From positions 65,044 through 129,043 of the forward strand of contig JAERST010000011.1 in NCBI GenBank assembly GCA_016845365.1: DNA of 64,000 nt, written 5' to 3'. Below the pieces are notes generated by a model that saw nothing but the letters and a program-made list of their open reading frames with translations, did not search any database and was not told the DNA's origin. The DNA comes from Methanobacteriota archaeon. Its GTDB lineage: Archaea > Thermoplasmatota > Poseidoniia > Poseidoniales > Thalassarchaeaceae. Positions 1 through 8,400 of the stretch are shown piece by piece (within the stretch, counting starts at the first letter, position 1; each line of letters opens with the position of its first letter). A program made the translations under genes and the position numbers.

Positions 1-1294
1 TCCCTCCTCCATCTGTGTCAGAATTATTCCATTGGGTGCAAGTGGCATTTTCTTCCCAATTTTGTATGCCATCTCCATCAATATCTCCGGCGTCCTCAAT
101 CCGAGTGGGGTCGGTTTCATTCAAGTCCACGACGCCGTTGAAATTGGTATCTTCTTCACCGTCGTCGAATTGATCTCCGTCGGTGTTGTTATTCCTCGGG
201 TCGGTAGCCTGCGGGGGATTACCATAGGAACCGTTGACCTCGACTCCATCTGAGATACCATCCCCATCCGTATCGACATGGGTTGGGTCCGTAAGCAGAA
301 CCAAGGCCTCGTACGAATCGTTTAGTCCATCGCCGTCGGTGTCGTTATTGTTAGGGTCAGTATAGGTGACTCCATCCACTTCAGCAGTGAAAATCTGACA
401 ACCGCCCGGTCCAAGGTTCTGGACGGGATTACACGGAGATTCCGTACTCGTCCGATTGTCTGGACCAGGGCGCCAATATTGGCGAGGAGGTTGAACCGAG
501 CCATTTCGAGTGCTCCACGCCGGATTCACGTATTCGTAGAGGTTGACCAAACCATCGTTATCAGGGTCTCCGGATGCACCATCATCATTCGAATTCGAAG
601 TTGGGTCGAGATTGTTTGCAACCTCCCAACCGTCTGGCATTCCATCGCCATCGGTATCCCAGCCATCGGGGTCCTCGTCGGTCATATTGTCGCCGTCATC
701 ATCATCGGTGGCGCAATCGGCGTCTCCATCGAAGTCGCCGTCCCAACTATCGACCATTCCATCGTGATCATCGTCGAATGTATTGAAGCAGATATTTCCC
801 ATTGGGTCTTCATCAGCTCCGTCTGAGTTGAGGCCCTGAATGAGTTGCATAGCGCTCTCCTCATCCCAATCGCTGACCGGAACAGTTCCATTCCACCAAA
901 CCCCATTATCGAGTTCGTTTGGAGTTGAGGCCGAATCCCAGTTGGATGGAATCGAATATTGGTATTCGTTCAGATTTGTCAGAGAGTCTCCGTCGGGATC
1001 GCCAGTCGAGCCGTTCTCTCCCGTTGCAGATAGAGGGTCGAGGCCATATTGCCACTCCCATCCATCTGGGAGCCCATCGTTATCGGAATCCCAATCCTGT
1101 GGTTGAGTGCCGATGTAGTATTCCAAACCGTATGGTAGGCCGTCGCCATCCGTATCGGTGGAACCTCGGGCTTCCCAAGATGCGAACTCGATTGCAGAGT
1201 ATGATGTGAGCAGCATTAGCAGGCTGAAGAGCAGGGCGGAACGCTCCTTGCGGCGAGCGACTCTCGCCTGAATACTGCTCGCTGCGACGTACAT
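1..1294 (-). CDS. Secreted protein with thrombospondin type 3 (calcium-binding) repeats, partial
   Basis: The frame is open from an ATG at 1294 to the left edge (about 431 codons), so the C-terminus lies outside the window. The N-terminus has an Arg/Lys-rich start (ARVARRKERS) and then a hydrophobic stretch (ALLFSLLMLL), consistent with a signal peptide. The rest is acidic and repetitive: about eleven DxDGDG-type loops are visible, such as STDTDGDGLPYGLE, DTDGDGMPDGWE and DTDGDGISDGVE, the TSP3 pattern that binds calcium outside the cell. Asn-rich, Cys-poor spacers separate the loops. A purine-rich GAGGGTG sits just before the ATG. It lies downstream of another exported protein on the same strand, so both are probably cell-surface products. 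No enzymatic domain is visible in this part; the function is unknown. Confidence 0.85.
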   Translation of the reverse strand, partial: MYVAASSIQARVARRKERSALLFSLLMLLTSYSAIEFASWEARGSTDTDGDGLPYGLEYYIGTQPQDWDSDNDGLPDGWEWQYGLDPLSATGENGSTGDPDGDSLTNLNEYQYSIPSNWDSASTPNELDNGVWWNGTVPVSDWDEESAMQLIQGLNSDGADEDPMGNICFNTFDDDHDGMVDSWDGDFDGDADCATDDDDGDNMTDEDPDGWDTDGDGMPDGWEVANNLDPTSNSNDDGASGDPDNDGLVNLYEYVNPAWSTRNGSVQPPRQYWRPGPDNRTSTESPCNPVQNLGPGGCQIFTAEVDGVTYTDPNNNDTDGDGLNDSYEALVLLTDPTHVDTDGDGISDGVEVNGSYGNPPQATDPRNNNTDGDQFDDGEEDTNFNGVVDLNETDPTRIEDAGDIDGDGIQNWEENATCTQWNNSDTDGGG

Positions 1295-1346
1295 GATGCA
1301 CACCCTCTACCGCCTACGGCGGTTCATACGGGTCTTAAGCGGAATG

Positions 1347-1368
1347 GAGCGTCGTTCGGACGATGCTC
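1347..1368 (-). terminator. Hairpin after the 980-residue surface protein gene
   Basis: A 9-bp stem (one G-T pair) with a TCGG loop lies in the 96-bp gap between two same-strand genes, about 23 nt after the stop of the upstream gene. A smaller CCGCC-TAC-GGCGG hairpin (1310-1322) follows. It could end or process the upstream transcript. No clear U-run follows, so the terminator role is only suggested. Confidence 0.35.
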
Positions 1369-1390
1369 GCTGATGTTGTTGGCTCGTTCA

Positions 1391-4333
1391 TCAGACTAGT
1401 TCGATGTCATCGTCATCGTAAACCATCTCATCGGGCTCTTCTTCCTCTACGACAGGATCCGGTAGATGGTAATCCTCAACTTCGTCCTCATCTCCCTCAC
1501 CATCGCCATTCATCGCTTCCAAAAGGGCGAGGTGGGCTGCCCATTTCCTTCGGTTCATTCTGCTCTGAATTCCTCCGAATACGAGCAGGATGGCAACGAC
1601 CATTACGATGAGAGTCGATGCTCTCGGATTGGTGATTTCGTTGAGCATCCTGTCGAGAATTCCATCGATTCCAACAACCATCGTCACCTTTTCTTCTGCA
1701 GTGAATTCGTCAGGCCAGCTTTGCTCGGTGTGGTGAGGTTCTGCCGTGACGGTGACGATGACTTGGTCTCCGTTATTTGCGGAGGCTGGAACGGAGACCT
1801 CGAGGATGAAAGTAACCTCCTCGAAGGCGTCCAATTCGATGAGCCGAGAGCCTGTTGGCCCGCCGATATCGACATCCCAGCCCGTAGCGCTACTGGTCTC
1901 GGCATCGAGGAGGACAATCATCGGGCTATTGCCCTTATTTCGAACCTTGAGTTGGAAATCGTAAACTTCGCCTGGAGCCAATTTCCGATTGGCGGTAACT
2001 TGCACAATCTCAAGGTTAGGCTCATCGGCATCGACTTCGAAGACCATTGGAAGGTCGAAGTATCGAGGGTCGGAATCTGATGTCTCCTCGAGTATTCGCA
2101 GATAGACGGTGTGATTACCAACCACAACTTGGTTGGTCAGGGTGACGACAACGAAGACCTCAGTAAAGTCACCCGGACCGAGCGAGACCATTGGAACAGC
2201 AGAACCATTCTCATCGAGAATTCGATATGTCCACTGCCCATAGGCTTGGTTGCGATCGGTGTTTTCTGGGAGGCTGGCTGGATTGATGATCTGCCATTGG
2301 CTTGCAGATTCGCCAGTCGTCATACTGTTGGTAATACGTGCGCGAAGGTTGACCTCTGGATCGCTGTGTGATGAACAAAGCGAGACTTGGATGTGGCCGA
2401 GCGGAGTCCCATCACAATCCTGTGAGACCTCCGCTCGAATCCCGAAGGTTCGCTGAATGGTAAATTCAACAGTGGTCCGCAGTGAAGCGTTTCCTGTACT
2501 AATAACCTCGAGCTCAATCATTCCAATGTCCGGGTCCTCTCGGTCGGCAGAAGGCTTGACGTTGAAGCGCAGAACCTGTGTTGAGTGCCGCTCGAGAGGT
2601 GGTACGTGGAAGGTCCCATCTCCGTCGTCCTCAAGGATTCGCTCCCCCGTGTCATTATCGTAAATCTGGATGATTGACTTTGATCGCTTGAGGACATCAA
2701 CACGGAATGTGTCGGTGTCGAATCCCGTGTTGAAAATTTCCAGCAAGAAGGTAGTGAATTGGTTATCTTCGACATATCGTGGAATTGTTGCATCGATGTC
2801 CCCCGGACGCGTGGAATTAGCGATTGGGACATCGTGGTCTTCATTCCAAACCGAGACATCAGGCGGTTGAAAGACCTCGAGTTTCTCGAGGTCGAGTGAG
2901 AGTAGGTCTTGGTGAACCACAGTCTGCACTCCCTCGATGCTCGCCTCAGCTACAGCACGGATTTCGATCCGGTCAGGAGTGCCGGTGAGGTCGTCTGGGG
3001 CGGTGATAGTCAGAATCGGATTGAGAATGTCTCCGCCGGAGTTGAGAGTGTAACCGCCCGGCGAATCGAACTCTACCAGCCAAGCGCTTCCAAGATTGGT
3101 TAGTAATTCGAGTTCGACCGTCATCGACTTAGTCGAGTCACCGCGATGAACCAATTGCAATGGAACAGGAGTAGTCTCACTTGGAGCGACGTACTCGACG
3201 GTTCGGTCCTCGCGGTGGTTGATCGCGACTCCCCATTGTTTCATCTCGACCGCTTCGTGCTCGACGAGGAAGGCATTGCCTTGCACGTCGGTGATTTCCA
3301 ATTCAACCGTGTATTCACCCGATGGCAATCCGCTCGGATATGTCCACGTGTAGGTTCCGAAGATTCCTTGGCTCGTGTCGCGGATGCCATCGTCATCAGA
3401 AGACACTTCATGATCGATGCGATAATTGCCGTTCGGATCTCGCATCAAGAGGCGTACCGAGTCCATATCATCCCGCCCAAAGGCGCTCTTGACATCGAAT
3501 GAGAACTGCATTGTGCGGTCTGACAAAACATCGTTAGGATACCATTCCAACTCGACGCCGTCGGCCAGTTCTGCCCCATCTCGTTGCAGGAGCACCTCGC
3601 TGTCGGCGATGGCGTTGGTCTCGACTTCCATCTGTGAGTAGCGATTGTTCTCCCCATCGATTTCGTTCCACGCAACCTCGGCTTCACAACTGCTTCCGAA
3701 AGGTCCGCCGCCGCCCTCACAACCGGTCATTTCAGCAGATATTTCGACAGTCATTTCCCTACCGTCGAGCACTGCGAAGCTCTCCTCGTCATCGTCGAGG
3801 ATGACTTCGAAGAGCTCGTGATCATAATTGCAGGAATTTGTGATTCCTGGATTGCACGCATCGGTTTCCCAATCCTCTGAGCCGACGGTGTTCCCATTTG
3901 CCTTGACAACAATACTCCAAGTGACTTGGGAATTGCTCGGGCCTTGAGCTCGTAGGAATAATTGCACAGGGATGTAGAATTGGCCCGAGGATGAACCATG
4001 CTTCGGGCGACCGTGAACCATTAGAGAGCTCATCAGGTCGCCCGTGCTGAATTCAATTGTCGAGTCGAGGGCACTGGTTGAGGATTGACCACCCGACTCG
4101 GGAACCTGAGTTGTGATATGACCATCGCCGCCTGATGAGGAGTTGGCTTCGGCGAAGTACAGGGTGTAGAGTTTGAGATCGACGTCTTCGGAGGCATTCG
4201 ATTTGGTGTCCGACGGAAGACTCTCTGGGTGGCTTGCAACCGCTGCCAAGGGTGCCGTTACCATGAGAAACGCTAGAAACAGCGCAATTCGGGCGATTCC
4301 GTCCCCGTGAAATGCCTTGCTGCTCGCACTCAT
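1391..4333 (-). CDS. Large cell-surface protein, signal peptide plus C-terminal membrane anchor
   Basis: The 980-residue product starts with a signal peptide (hydrophobic IALFLAFLMVTAPLAAVASH, residues about 16-35). It continues as a long beta-rich ectodomain with several Ig-like or CARDB/NEW3-type segments; one near residue 780 reads APGEVYDFQLKVRNKGNSP, the style of extracellular adhesion modules. A single membrane segment (STLIVMVVAILLVFGG, about 905-923) is followed by Arg/Lys residues and a strongly acidic cytoplasmic tail ending in DDDDIELV. This gives a type I topology with most of the protein outside. It is probably an S-layer-associated or adhesion protein. No catalytic motif was seen and the exact family is not recognised. 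The TSP3-repeat gene lies just downstream. Confidence 0.85.
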   Translation of the reverse strand: MSASSKAFHGDGIARIALFLAFLMVTAPLAAVASHPESLPSDTKSNASEDVDLKLYTLYFAEANSSSGGDGHITTQVPESGGQSSTSALDSTIEFSTGDLMSSLMVHGRPKHGSSSGQFYIPVQLFLRAQGPSNSQVTWSIVVKANGNTVGSEDWETDACNPGITNSCNYDHELFEVILDDDEESFAVLDGREMTVEISAEMTGCEGGGGPFGSSCEAEVAWNEIDGENNRYSQMEVETNAIADSEVLLQRDGAELADGVELEWYPNDVLSDRTMQFSFDVKSAFGRDDMDSVRLLMRDPNGNYRIDHEVSSDDDGIRDTSQGIFGTYTWTYPSGLPSGEYTVELEITDVQGNAFLVEHEAVEMKQWGVAINHREDRTVEYVAPSETTPVPLQLVHRGDSTKSMTVELELLTNLGSAWLVEFDSPGGYTLNSGGDILNPILTITAPDDLTGTPDRIEIRAVAEASIEGVQTVVHQDLLSLDLEKLEVFQPPDVSVWNEDHDVPIANSTRPGDIDATIPRYVEDNQFTTFLLEIFNTGFDTDTFRVDVLKRSKSIIQIYDNDTGERILEDDGDGTFHVPPLERHSTQVLRFNVKPSADREDPDIGMIELEVISTGNASLRTTVEFTIQRTFGIRAEVSQDCDGTPLGHIQVSLCSSHSDPEVNLRARITNSMTTGESASQWQIINPASLPENTDRNQAYGQWTYRILDENGSAVPMVSLGPGDFTEVFVVVTLTNQVVVGNHTVYLRILEETSDSDPRYFDLPMVFEVDADEPNLEIVQVTANRKLAPGEVYDFQLKVRNKGNSPMIVLLDAETSSATGWDVDIGGPTGSRLIELDAFEEVTFILEVSVPASANNGDQVIVTVTAEPHHTEQSWPDEFTAEEKVTMVVGIDGILDRMLNEITNPRASTLIVMVVAILLVFGGIQSRMNRRKWAAHLALLEAMNGDGEGDEDEVEDYHLPDPVVEEEEPDEMVYDDDDIELV

Positions 4334-4401
4334 CGGCCTTCGGCTCTCCGCGGGGTGTTAAAGCGTTCGTGAGGTCCGAGCCGCCGATGCATCGTTTTCT
4401 A

Positions 4402-4421
4402 ACGCCCCCAAAAGGGGGCGT
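4402..4421. other. GC-rich hairpin between divergent genes
   Basis: ACGCCCCC and GGGGGCGT form an 8-bp perfect stem around an AAAA loop. It lies between the divergently transcribed surface-protein gene and tRNA-Leu, so it is upstream of both and cannot terminate either. It could be a DNA-level or leader structure. Confidence 0.4.
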
Positions 4422-4464
4422 CGGAGGCGCTCGGTTCAAGGAGTATTGCCGTTTCAGCCGGCCC

Positions 4465-4547
4465 GCAGGGGTACCCGAGCTGGTCAAAGGGGCCGGACTT
4501 AAGCTCCGGTGCTTAGTGCTTCGTGGGTTCGAATCCCATCCCCTGCA
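4465..4547 (+). tRNA. tRNA-Leu (anticodon UAA), CCA encoded at 4548-4550
   Basis: The acceptor arms GCAGGGG and CCCCTGC pair perfectly. U8 and A9 follow, then a D-arm with GAGCTGGTCAAAG. The anticodon stem CCGGA/TCCGG encloses the loop CTTAAGC with anticodon TAA. A long variable arm follows, then the T-arm GTGGG-TTCGAAT-CCCAT. The discriminator base is A and the CCA is encoded. The long variable arm, A73 and anticodon agree on leucine. There is no intron. Sequence from the 3' end of this gene reappears twice in the next 130 bp (see the element at 4566-4674). Confidence 0.95.
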
Positions 4548-4553
4548 CCATCA
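4535..4553 (+). repeat. tRNA 3'-end direct repeat, copy 1 (att-like)
   Basis: A 19-bp stretch covering the T-arm end, acceptor and CCA of tRNA-Leu plus three further bases (cccatcccctgcaccatca) is repeated exactly at 4661-4679, a period of 126 bp. Archaeal integrases commonly use tRNA 3' ends as attachment sites, which leave such direct repeats. Confidence 0.7.
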
Positions 4554-4565
4554 TCGATTTCAAGC

Positions 4566-4674
4566 GTGCAGGGGATGGGATTCGAACCCTAGCCGAATCT
4601 GTGATTCGGCGGTGGGTCAGCGCTGGACCGCCGTAGGCGGGAAGCGCTGGGATTCAATCTCCCATCCCCTGCAC
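4566..4674. repeat. 109-bp inverted-repeat element derived from tRNA-Leu 3' end
   Basis: The ends form a 15-bp perfect inverted repeat (4566-4580 with 4660-4674) that carries the tRNA-Leu acceptor and T-arm sequence. Inside are two further hairpins: CCGAATC-TGT-GATTCGG, and a longer one with outer arms CAGCGCT/AGCGCTG around CCGCC-GTA-GGCGG. As RNA from either strand it would fold as a three-way junction closed by the long stem. It ends in CCA on the plus strand and resembles a tRNA superficially, but it lacks U8, a proper D-arm and a plausible anticodon loop. It could be a non-autonomous mobile element, an integration scar or a tRNA-derived RNA. Confidence 0.6.
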
Positions 4675-4679
4675 CATCA
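4661..4679 (+). repeat. tRNA 3'-end direct repeat, copy 2 (att-like)
   Basis: Exact second copy of the 19-bp repeat at 4535-4553. It forms the right end of the inverted-repeat element and lies 26 bp before the folB stop. The two copies bracket just over 100 bp, far too short for an integrase-bearing element but compatible with a deletion remnant. Confidence 0.7.
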
Positions 4680-4704
4680 CCACTCAAATCTGAATTGAGA
4701 AGTG

Positions 4705-5106
4705 TCACTTCAACCGCGTCATCGAACAACCCAATTGCCCATCACCATCGAGCACATCCAATTTGGTGATGATGACGCTCGCCCCTTCAACCGCGGATGG
4801 GGATAGAATTCGGTCGAGCAATCGGTTGGCGAGCGTCTCCAGCAAAGCCGCGCGTTCCAATTCCAAAGTTTGGTCGAGCGCTCTGATCAGATACTCGTAA
4901 TTTAGCACATCATCAATCTCATCCCCGCTCGGCTCCGCAGCCCCAGCGAGCATCACATAGACATCAAATCGCAGCCGCTGCGGCGCCCCAATTTCGTGCT
5001 CATGAATGCCGATATCGACTTCCCGTACAACGTTTTCAAGGAAGAGTGTGGTCACGCCCTGAGCCTGGGACATGAGTTGCATGAGTGCTTCGGAATGGCC
5101 GCTCAC
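4705..5106 (-). CDS. folB: Dihydroneopterin aldolase (FolB family)
   Basis: This is a folate-pathway enzyme that cleaves dihydroneopterin to 6-hydroxymethyl-dihydropterin and glycolaldehyde. The 133-residue product matches the usual FolB length. Typical segments are VVREVDIGIHEHEIGAPQRL near the N-terminus, the LNYEYLIRAL segment in the middle and LLETLANRLLDRIL with the family Glu. The start is a GTG whose last two bases overlap the TGA of the upstream SDR gene (GTGA), showing translational coupling. FolB is the bacterial-type enzyme; many archaea use an unrelated aldolase instead. The neighbouring SDR resembles pteridine reductases, so the two form a small pterin operon. Confidence 0.85.
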   Translation of the reverse strand: MSGHSEALMQLMSQAQGVTTLFLENVVREVDIGIHEHEIGAPQRLRFDVYVMLAGAAEPSGDEIDDVLNYEYLIRALDQTLELERAALLETLANRLLDRILSPSAVEGASVIITKLDVLDGDGQLGCSMTRLK

Positions 5107-5915
5107 AACCCGCCCTCCGTCTCGAATAATACATCACGACTCCGGGCCAGAAACCTCTCCCCAGAATCGACAAACAAAACCTGTCCGGTCACCGCCCTTG
5201 CGCCTACGAGATAACCAACCGCTTCAGCGATATCTTCGGGCGCCGGCCCGAAGCCGAGCGGGCTCTCTGATTGAGCCCGCTCGAACCCTTCTGCAGTCTG
5301 GTCGTTGCTCGCAAGCGTGTGCCCGGGGGCGACCGCATTGACGCGCAGGCGTGGTGCGAGTCCGCGGGCGAGGGCGTCGGTGAGTCCCAACAGTGCGTAG
5401 CGCGAGGCCGTGTACGAGAGATGGTCCGGATTCGGGTCAGCGATTTTCTGGTCGAGGATGTTGACGACTGATCCTGCCGGGCCGCTTTCTGTGCCGGGCG
5501 TGCTGCCCGCCGCGCCGCCTGCTGCACCGTTCGGCAATTGTTCGAGGAGCGCGCGCGTGAGGAGCATCGGTGCGCGCGCGTTGACATCCATGTGCGAGCC
5601 CCACGACTCATAATTGACGCTCTCGATATCGTCGTGTTCGAATTTTGAGGCATTGTTAACGAGGTGTGTTATCGGTCCAATTTCTTCACTGGCTTTTGCC
5701 AGCAGAGATTCGACCGCGCCAGCATCTGAAAGGTCCGCTTGGATAGCACAGGCTTCGACGCCTAGGCTTCGGATACGTTCGACCAGTGCCTCGGCGTCAT
5801 CACTTGATGAATTGTGGTGAACTGCGACCGAGTGTCCTTTTTCTGCTAGGTGAAGGCAAATTGCAGCGCCGATTCTTCTCGCCCCTCCTGTTACGAGCGC
5901 TGCACTGCGAGCCAT
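5103..5915 (-). CDS. Short-chain dehydrogenase, FolM / pteridine reductase-like
   Basis: The 270-residue SDR has the N-terminal cofactor motif TGGARRIG. That is the TGxxxRxG form seen in pteridine reductase and FolM rather than the common TGxxxGxG, and it implies NADPH use. It also has LVNNAS, the catalytic region LSYTASRYALLGL (Tyr with the R at the usual Lys site of YxxxK) and the C-terminal GQVLFVDSG. With folB directly downstream and overlapping, it likely reduces dihydropterin or dihydrofolate. The ATG at 5915 is preferred over longer in-frame starts because a TATATA-like box (5938-5944) is centred 26 nt upstream. The Lys-to-Arg change in YxxxK should be confirmed before assuming normal catalysis. 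Confidence 0.8.
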   Translation of the reverse strand: MARSAALVTGGARRIGAAICLHLAEKGHSVAVHHNSSSDDAEALVERIRSLGVEACAIQADLSDAGAVESLLAKASEEIGPITHLVNNASKFEHDDIESVNYESWGSHMDVNARAPMLLTRALLEQLPNGAAGGAAGSTPGTESGPAGSVVNILDQKIADPNPDHLSYTASRYALLGLTDALARGLAPRLRVNAVAPGHTLASNDQTAEGFERAQSESPLGFGPAPEDIAEAVGYLVGARAVTGQVLFVDSGERFLARSRDVLFETEGGL

Positions 5916-5937
5916 CGACTCATCCGAGTCTCGTCTC

Positions 5938-5944
5938 GTATATC
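5938..5944 (-). promoter_or_regulatory. TATA-like box of the folM-folB operon
   Basis: On the minus strand the sequence GATATACG is centred about 26 nt before the ATG at 5915. With the usual archaeal TATA-to-start distance of about 27 nt, transcription would begin at the start codon, giving a leaderless mRNA. Confidence 0.4.
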
Positions 5945-6019
5945 GCACCTCGTCCTGAACGACCTCATGTGCGAGTGTGAGGCGAACGATTAACGGTGTA
6001 TGTCCACTCCTCGGCTTCG

Positions 6020-7132
6020 ATGAGTGTGCGGCTGCCGCAGGCTGATGCTGGAGAAGTGTCAGCCGGAGGCTGTGGCGGCGCGGCTCGAATGAGTGCTGAG
6101 GAGCGCCGCAAGTCTGAGCGGAAGCGGCTTCCACCTTGGTTCAGAACCACGCTTCCAACCGGTTCCGCTCAGGCAAAATTCAACGATACAAAATCCAACG
6201 TGCACGAGCATGGATTACACACGGTTTGCGAGGAAGCTCGTTGCCCGAATATCCACGATTGTTGGGGCCGCGGGACTGCGACTTTCATGATCGCAGGAGA
6301 GGTCTGTACCCGCGGCTGCCGCTTCTGTGCTGTCGGCACACAAAAGACTCCACCAGCATTGAATCCTAACGAGCCCGCCGAACTCGCAGAAGCGGCCGAC
6401 CGCATGGGCGTCAGCCATGCGGTCATCACCGTCGTAAACCGAGATGATTTGCCCGACGGTGGAGCCGAGCATTACAGAAAATGTATCGAGGCCGTGCACG
6501 AGCGTCGCCCAGATGTCGGCCTCGAATTGCTCTGCTCAGATTTAGACGGAAATTTCGACGCACTCGCCCACCTACTCACCGACCTTCCGCTGAAGGTATT
6601 CGCCCACAATGTCGAGTGCGTCCCTCGCCTCGACTCGGTCGTGCGCGACCCACGCGCATCATTCGAGCAATCCCTCGAAATTCTGCGCCAAGCCAAGCGC
6701 CTACGCCCCGACCTGAAAATCAAGTCAAGCATCATGGTTGGCGTAGGCGAAACCGACGAAGAAGTCGTCGAGGCGATGCGACTCCTGCGCGAAGCAGGAG
6801 TCGAACTCATCACTCTCGGCCAGTACCTCCAACCGAGTTGGAAGCATCTGGCTATCGATAGATTCCCGGAGCCAGCCACCTTCGCTGCCTGGGACCAGGC
6901 CGCTCGCGAGATGGGCTTTGCAGCAGTCGCAAGCGGCCCACTAGTCCGCTCCTCCTACCGCGCAGGTCTGCTCTGGGAGGAAGCGATGGGCGGCGAGCCG
7001 GTAGTAACCAGAGACTCCACAGGCTCTGCGATCAGCCACCTCAATCCGAGCAAAGATCTGCTCGACGATGGAAGTCAGCAGGCGCTGATGACGAGCGAGG
7101 CACGGCTATCTGCCGAGCATCAAATGATTTGA
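6020..7132 (+). CDS. lipA: Lipoyl synthase (radical SAM)
   Basis: LipA inserts two sulfurs into protein-bound octanoyl groups to form lipoate. Both cluster motifs are present: the auxiliary-cluster motif CEEARCPNIHDCW and the radical-SAM motif CTRGCRFC. The downstream family segments ITVVNRDDLPDGGAEHY and SSIMVGVGET are also clear. The C-terminus continues about 35 residues beyond VASGPLVRSSYRAG. The ATG at 6020 is chosen; an ATG at 6089 would remove 23 weakly conserved residues and is equally possible. It opens the operon for a 2-oxoacid dehydrogenase complex whose E2 carries the lipoyl domain, with lipB at the other end, so the locus makes and modifies its own substrate. Confidence 0.92.
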   Translation: MSVRLPQADAGEVSAGGCGGAARMSAEERRKSERKRLPPWFRTTLPTGSAQAKFNDTKSNVHEHGLHTVCEEARCPNIHDCWGRGTATFMIAGEVCTRGCRFCAVGTQKTPPALNPNEPAELAEAADRMGVSHAVITVVNRDDLPDGGAEHYRKCIEAVHERRPDVGLELLCSDLDGNFDALAHLLTDLPLKVFAHNVECVPRLDSVVRDPRASFEQSLEILRQAKRLRPDLKIKSSIMVGVGETDEEVVEAMRLLREAGVELITLGQYLQPSWKHLAIDRFPEPATFAAWDQAAREMGFAAVASGPLVRSSYRAGLLWEEAMGGEPVVTRDSTGSAISHLNPSKDLLDDGSQQALMTSEARLSAEHQMI

Positions 7133-7154
7133 ACCAGTAACGGGTGAAAGAGAC

Positions 7155-8399
7155 ATGGCGGGCAAGAAAAAGCAAGCGAGCATCACAGTACCCTCCGCGC
7201 CTTTCCGCCCCGGTGACAAGGCCAGTTTCGCCCCCTTCGCCAACGAACCTGGAGACCTCGAACGACCTGACCCCGCAACCTGCACTGCCGCAGAAACCAC
7301 AGACCATGCCTACGGTCTCGTGCGTGTACTAGACTCGGAGGGCAAGGCGAGCGGCCCATGGAATCCTGAACTCTCAGCCGACGACCTCCGCCAAGGCCTC
7401 GAGCACATGGTCCGGATGCGCATTTTCGACGACCGCATGATGAAGATGCAACGCACTGGCAAGCTATCATTCTACATGCGGTCATTCGGAGAAGAGGCGG
7501 TCGCCATCGCCCAGACGATGGCGCTCGAAACCCAAGACTGGATTTTCCCATCCTACAGACAACCGGGTGCCCAATTCGTCCGCGGGCGCGATATGGTGAG
7601 TATGATCAACCACTGCATTGGCAATGAGGAGGACAATATCAAGGGGCGTCAAATGCCGGTTCACTACTCCTACAAAGAAGGCCGATTCATCTCGATTTCA
7701 AGCCCCGTCGGAACCCAATTCAGCCAGGCCGTCGGAGTCGCAATGGCTTCGCAGTACAAGGGTTTGGACGAGTGTTGCATCACTTGGATCGGCGATGGTT
7801 CAAGCGCGGAGGGCGACTATCATTACGCGCTCAATTTCGCCTCCGTCTTCAAGCCTCCAGTCATCCTCAACGTCGTCAACAATCAATGGGCAATCTCAAC
7901 CCACAGGAATATCGCAAGCGGCAACCCAACCTTCGCCGCTCGCGGTCTAGCCTACAACGTCCCTAGCATCCGTGTGGATGGCAATGATTTCCTCGCGCTC
8001 TACGCGGTTACCAAGTGGGCGCGCGAGCGAATTTCTAGCGGCGCGGGTCCAACTCATATCGAGGTCCTGACCTACCGCGCCGGTGCTCATTCTTCCAGCG
8101 ATGACCCGAGCCGATACCGCCCGGGAGACGAGCACGAATGCTGGCCGGGCGGCGACCCAGTCGAGCGGCTGATTCAGCATCTCGTGGCAATCGGCGAGTG
8201 GTCTGATGAGCAACAAAAAGAGATGGAGGAGCGCATCGATGGCGAGGTCATGGCCGCATACAAGGAAGCGGTTACCTACGGTGACCTCGCAAACGGCCCC
8301 TATCCTTCCGCTGACACAATCTTCACCGAAGTCTACGAGGAAGTCCCATGGCATCTGCAGGAACAATGGGACGAGATGAAGCGATGGAGGAGTGATTGA
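7155..8399 (+). CDS. 2-oxoacid dehydrogenase E1 component, alpha subunit (branched-chain type)
   Basis: This is the thiamine-diphosphate subunit that decarboxylates the 2-oxoacid. At 414 residues it has the ThDP-binding segment ITWIGDGSSAEGDYHYALNF (GDG...N pattern), WIFPSYRQPGAQ, GRQMPVHYSYKEGRF and THIEVLTYRAGAHSSSDDPS. These forms resemble branched-chain ketoacid dehydrogenase E1-alpha more than pyruvate dehydrogenase. Substrate cannot be settled from sequence: branched-chain oxoacids or pyruvate are both plausible. GGTGAAAG precedes the ATG. The E1-beta start follows the stop by one base, indicating coupled translation of the heterotetramer. Confidence 0.9.
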   Translation: MAGKKKQASITVPSAPFRPGDKASFAPFANEPGDLERPDPATCTAAETTDHAYGLVRVLDSEGKASGPWNPELSADDLRQGLEHMVRMRIFDDRMMKMQRTGKLSFYMRSFGEEAVAIAQTMALETQDWIFPSYRQPGAQFVRGRDMVSMINHCIGNEEDNIKGRQMPVHYSYKEGRFISISSPVGTQFSQAVGVAMASQYKGLDECCITWIGDGSSAEGDYHYALNFASVFKPPVILNVVNNQWAISTHRNIASGNPTFAARGLAYNVPSIRVDGNDFLALYAVTKWARERISSGAGPTHIEVLTYRAGAHSSSDDPSRYRPGDEHECWPGGDPVERLIQHLVAIGEWSDEQQKEMEERIDGEVMAAYKEAVTYGDLANGPYPSADTIFTEVYEEVPWHLQEQWDEMKRWRSD

Positions 8400-8400
8400 A

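Noticed and set aside
4566-4674. Second tRNA gene (either strand) after tRNA-Leu
   Set aside because: Acceptor-like and T-arm-like ends exist, but there is no U8, no proper D-arm and no 7-base anticodon loop with U33; the ends are explained as copies of the tRNA-Leu 3' end.
4312-4698. Open frame of 128 codons on the plus strand
   Set aside because: It runs across the tRNA gene and the inverted-repeat element; no coding features.
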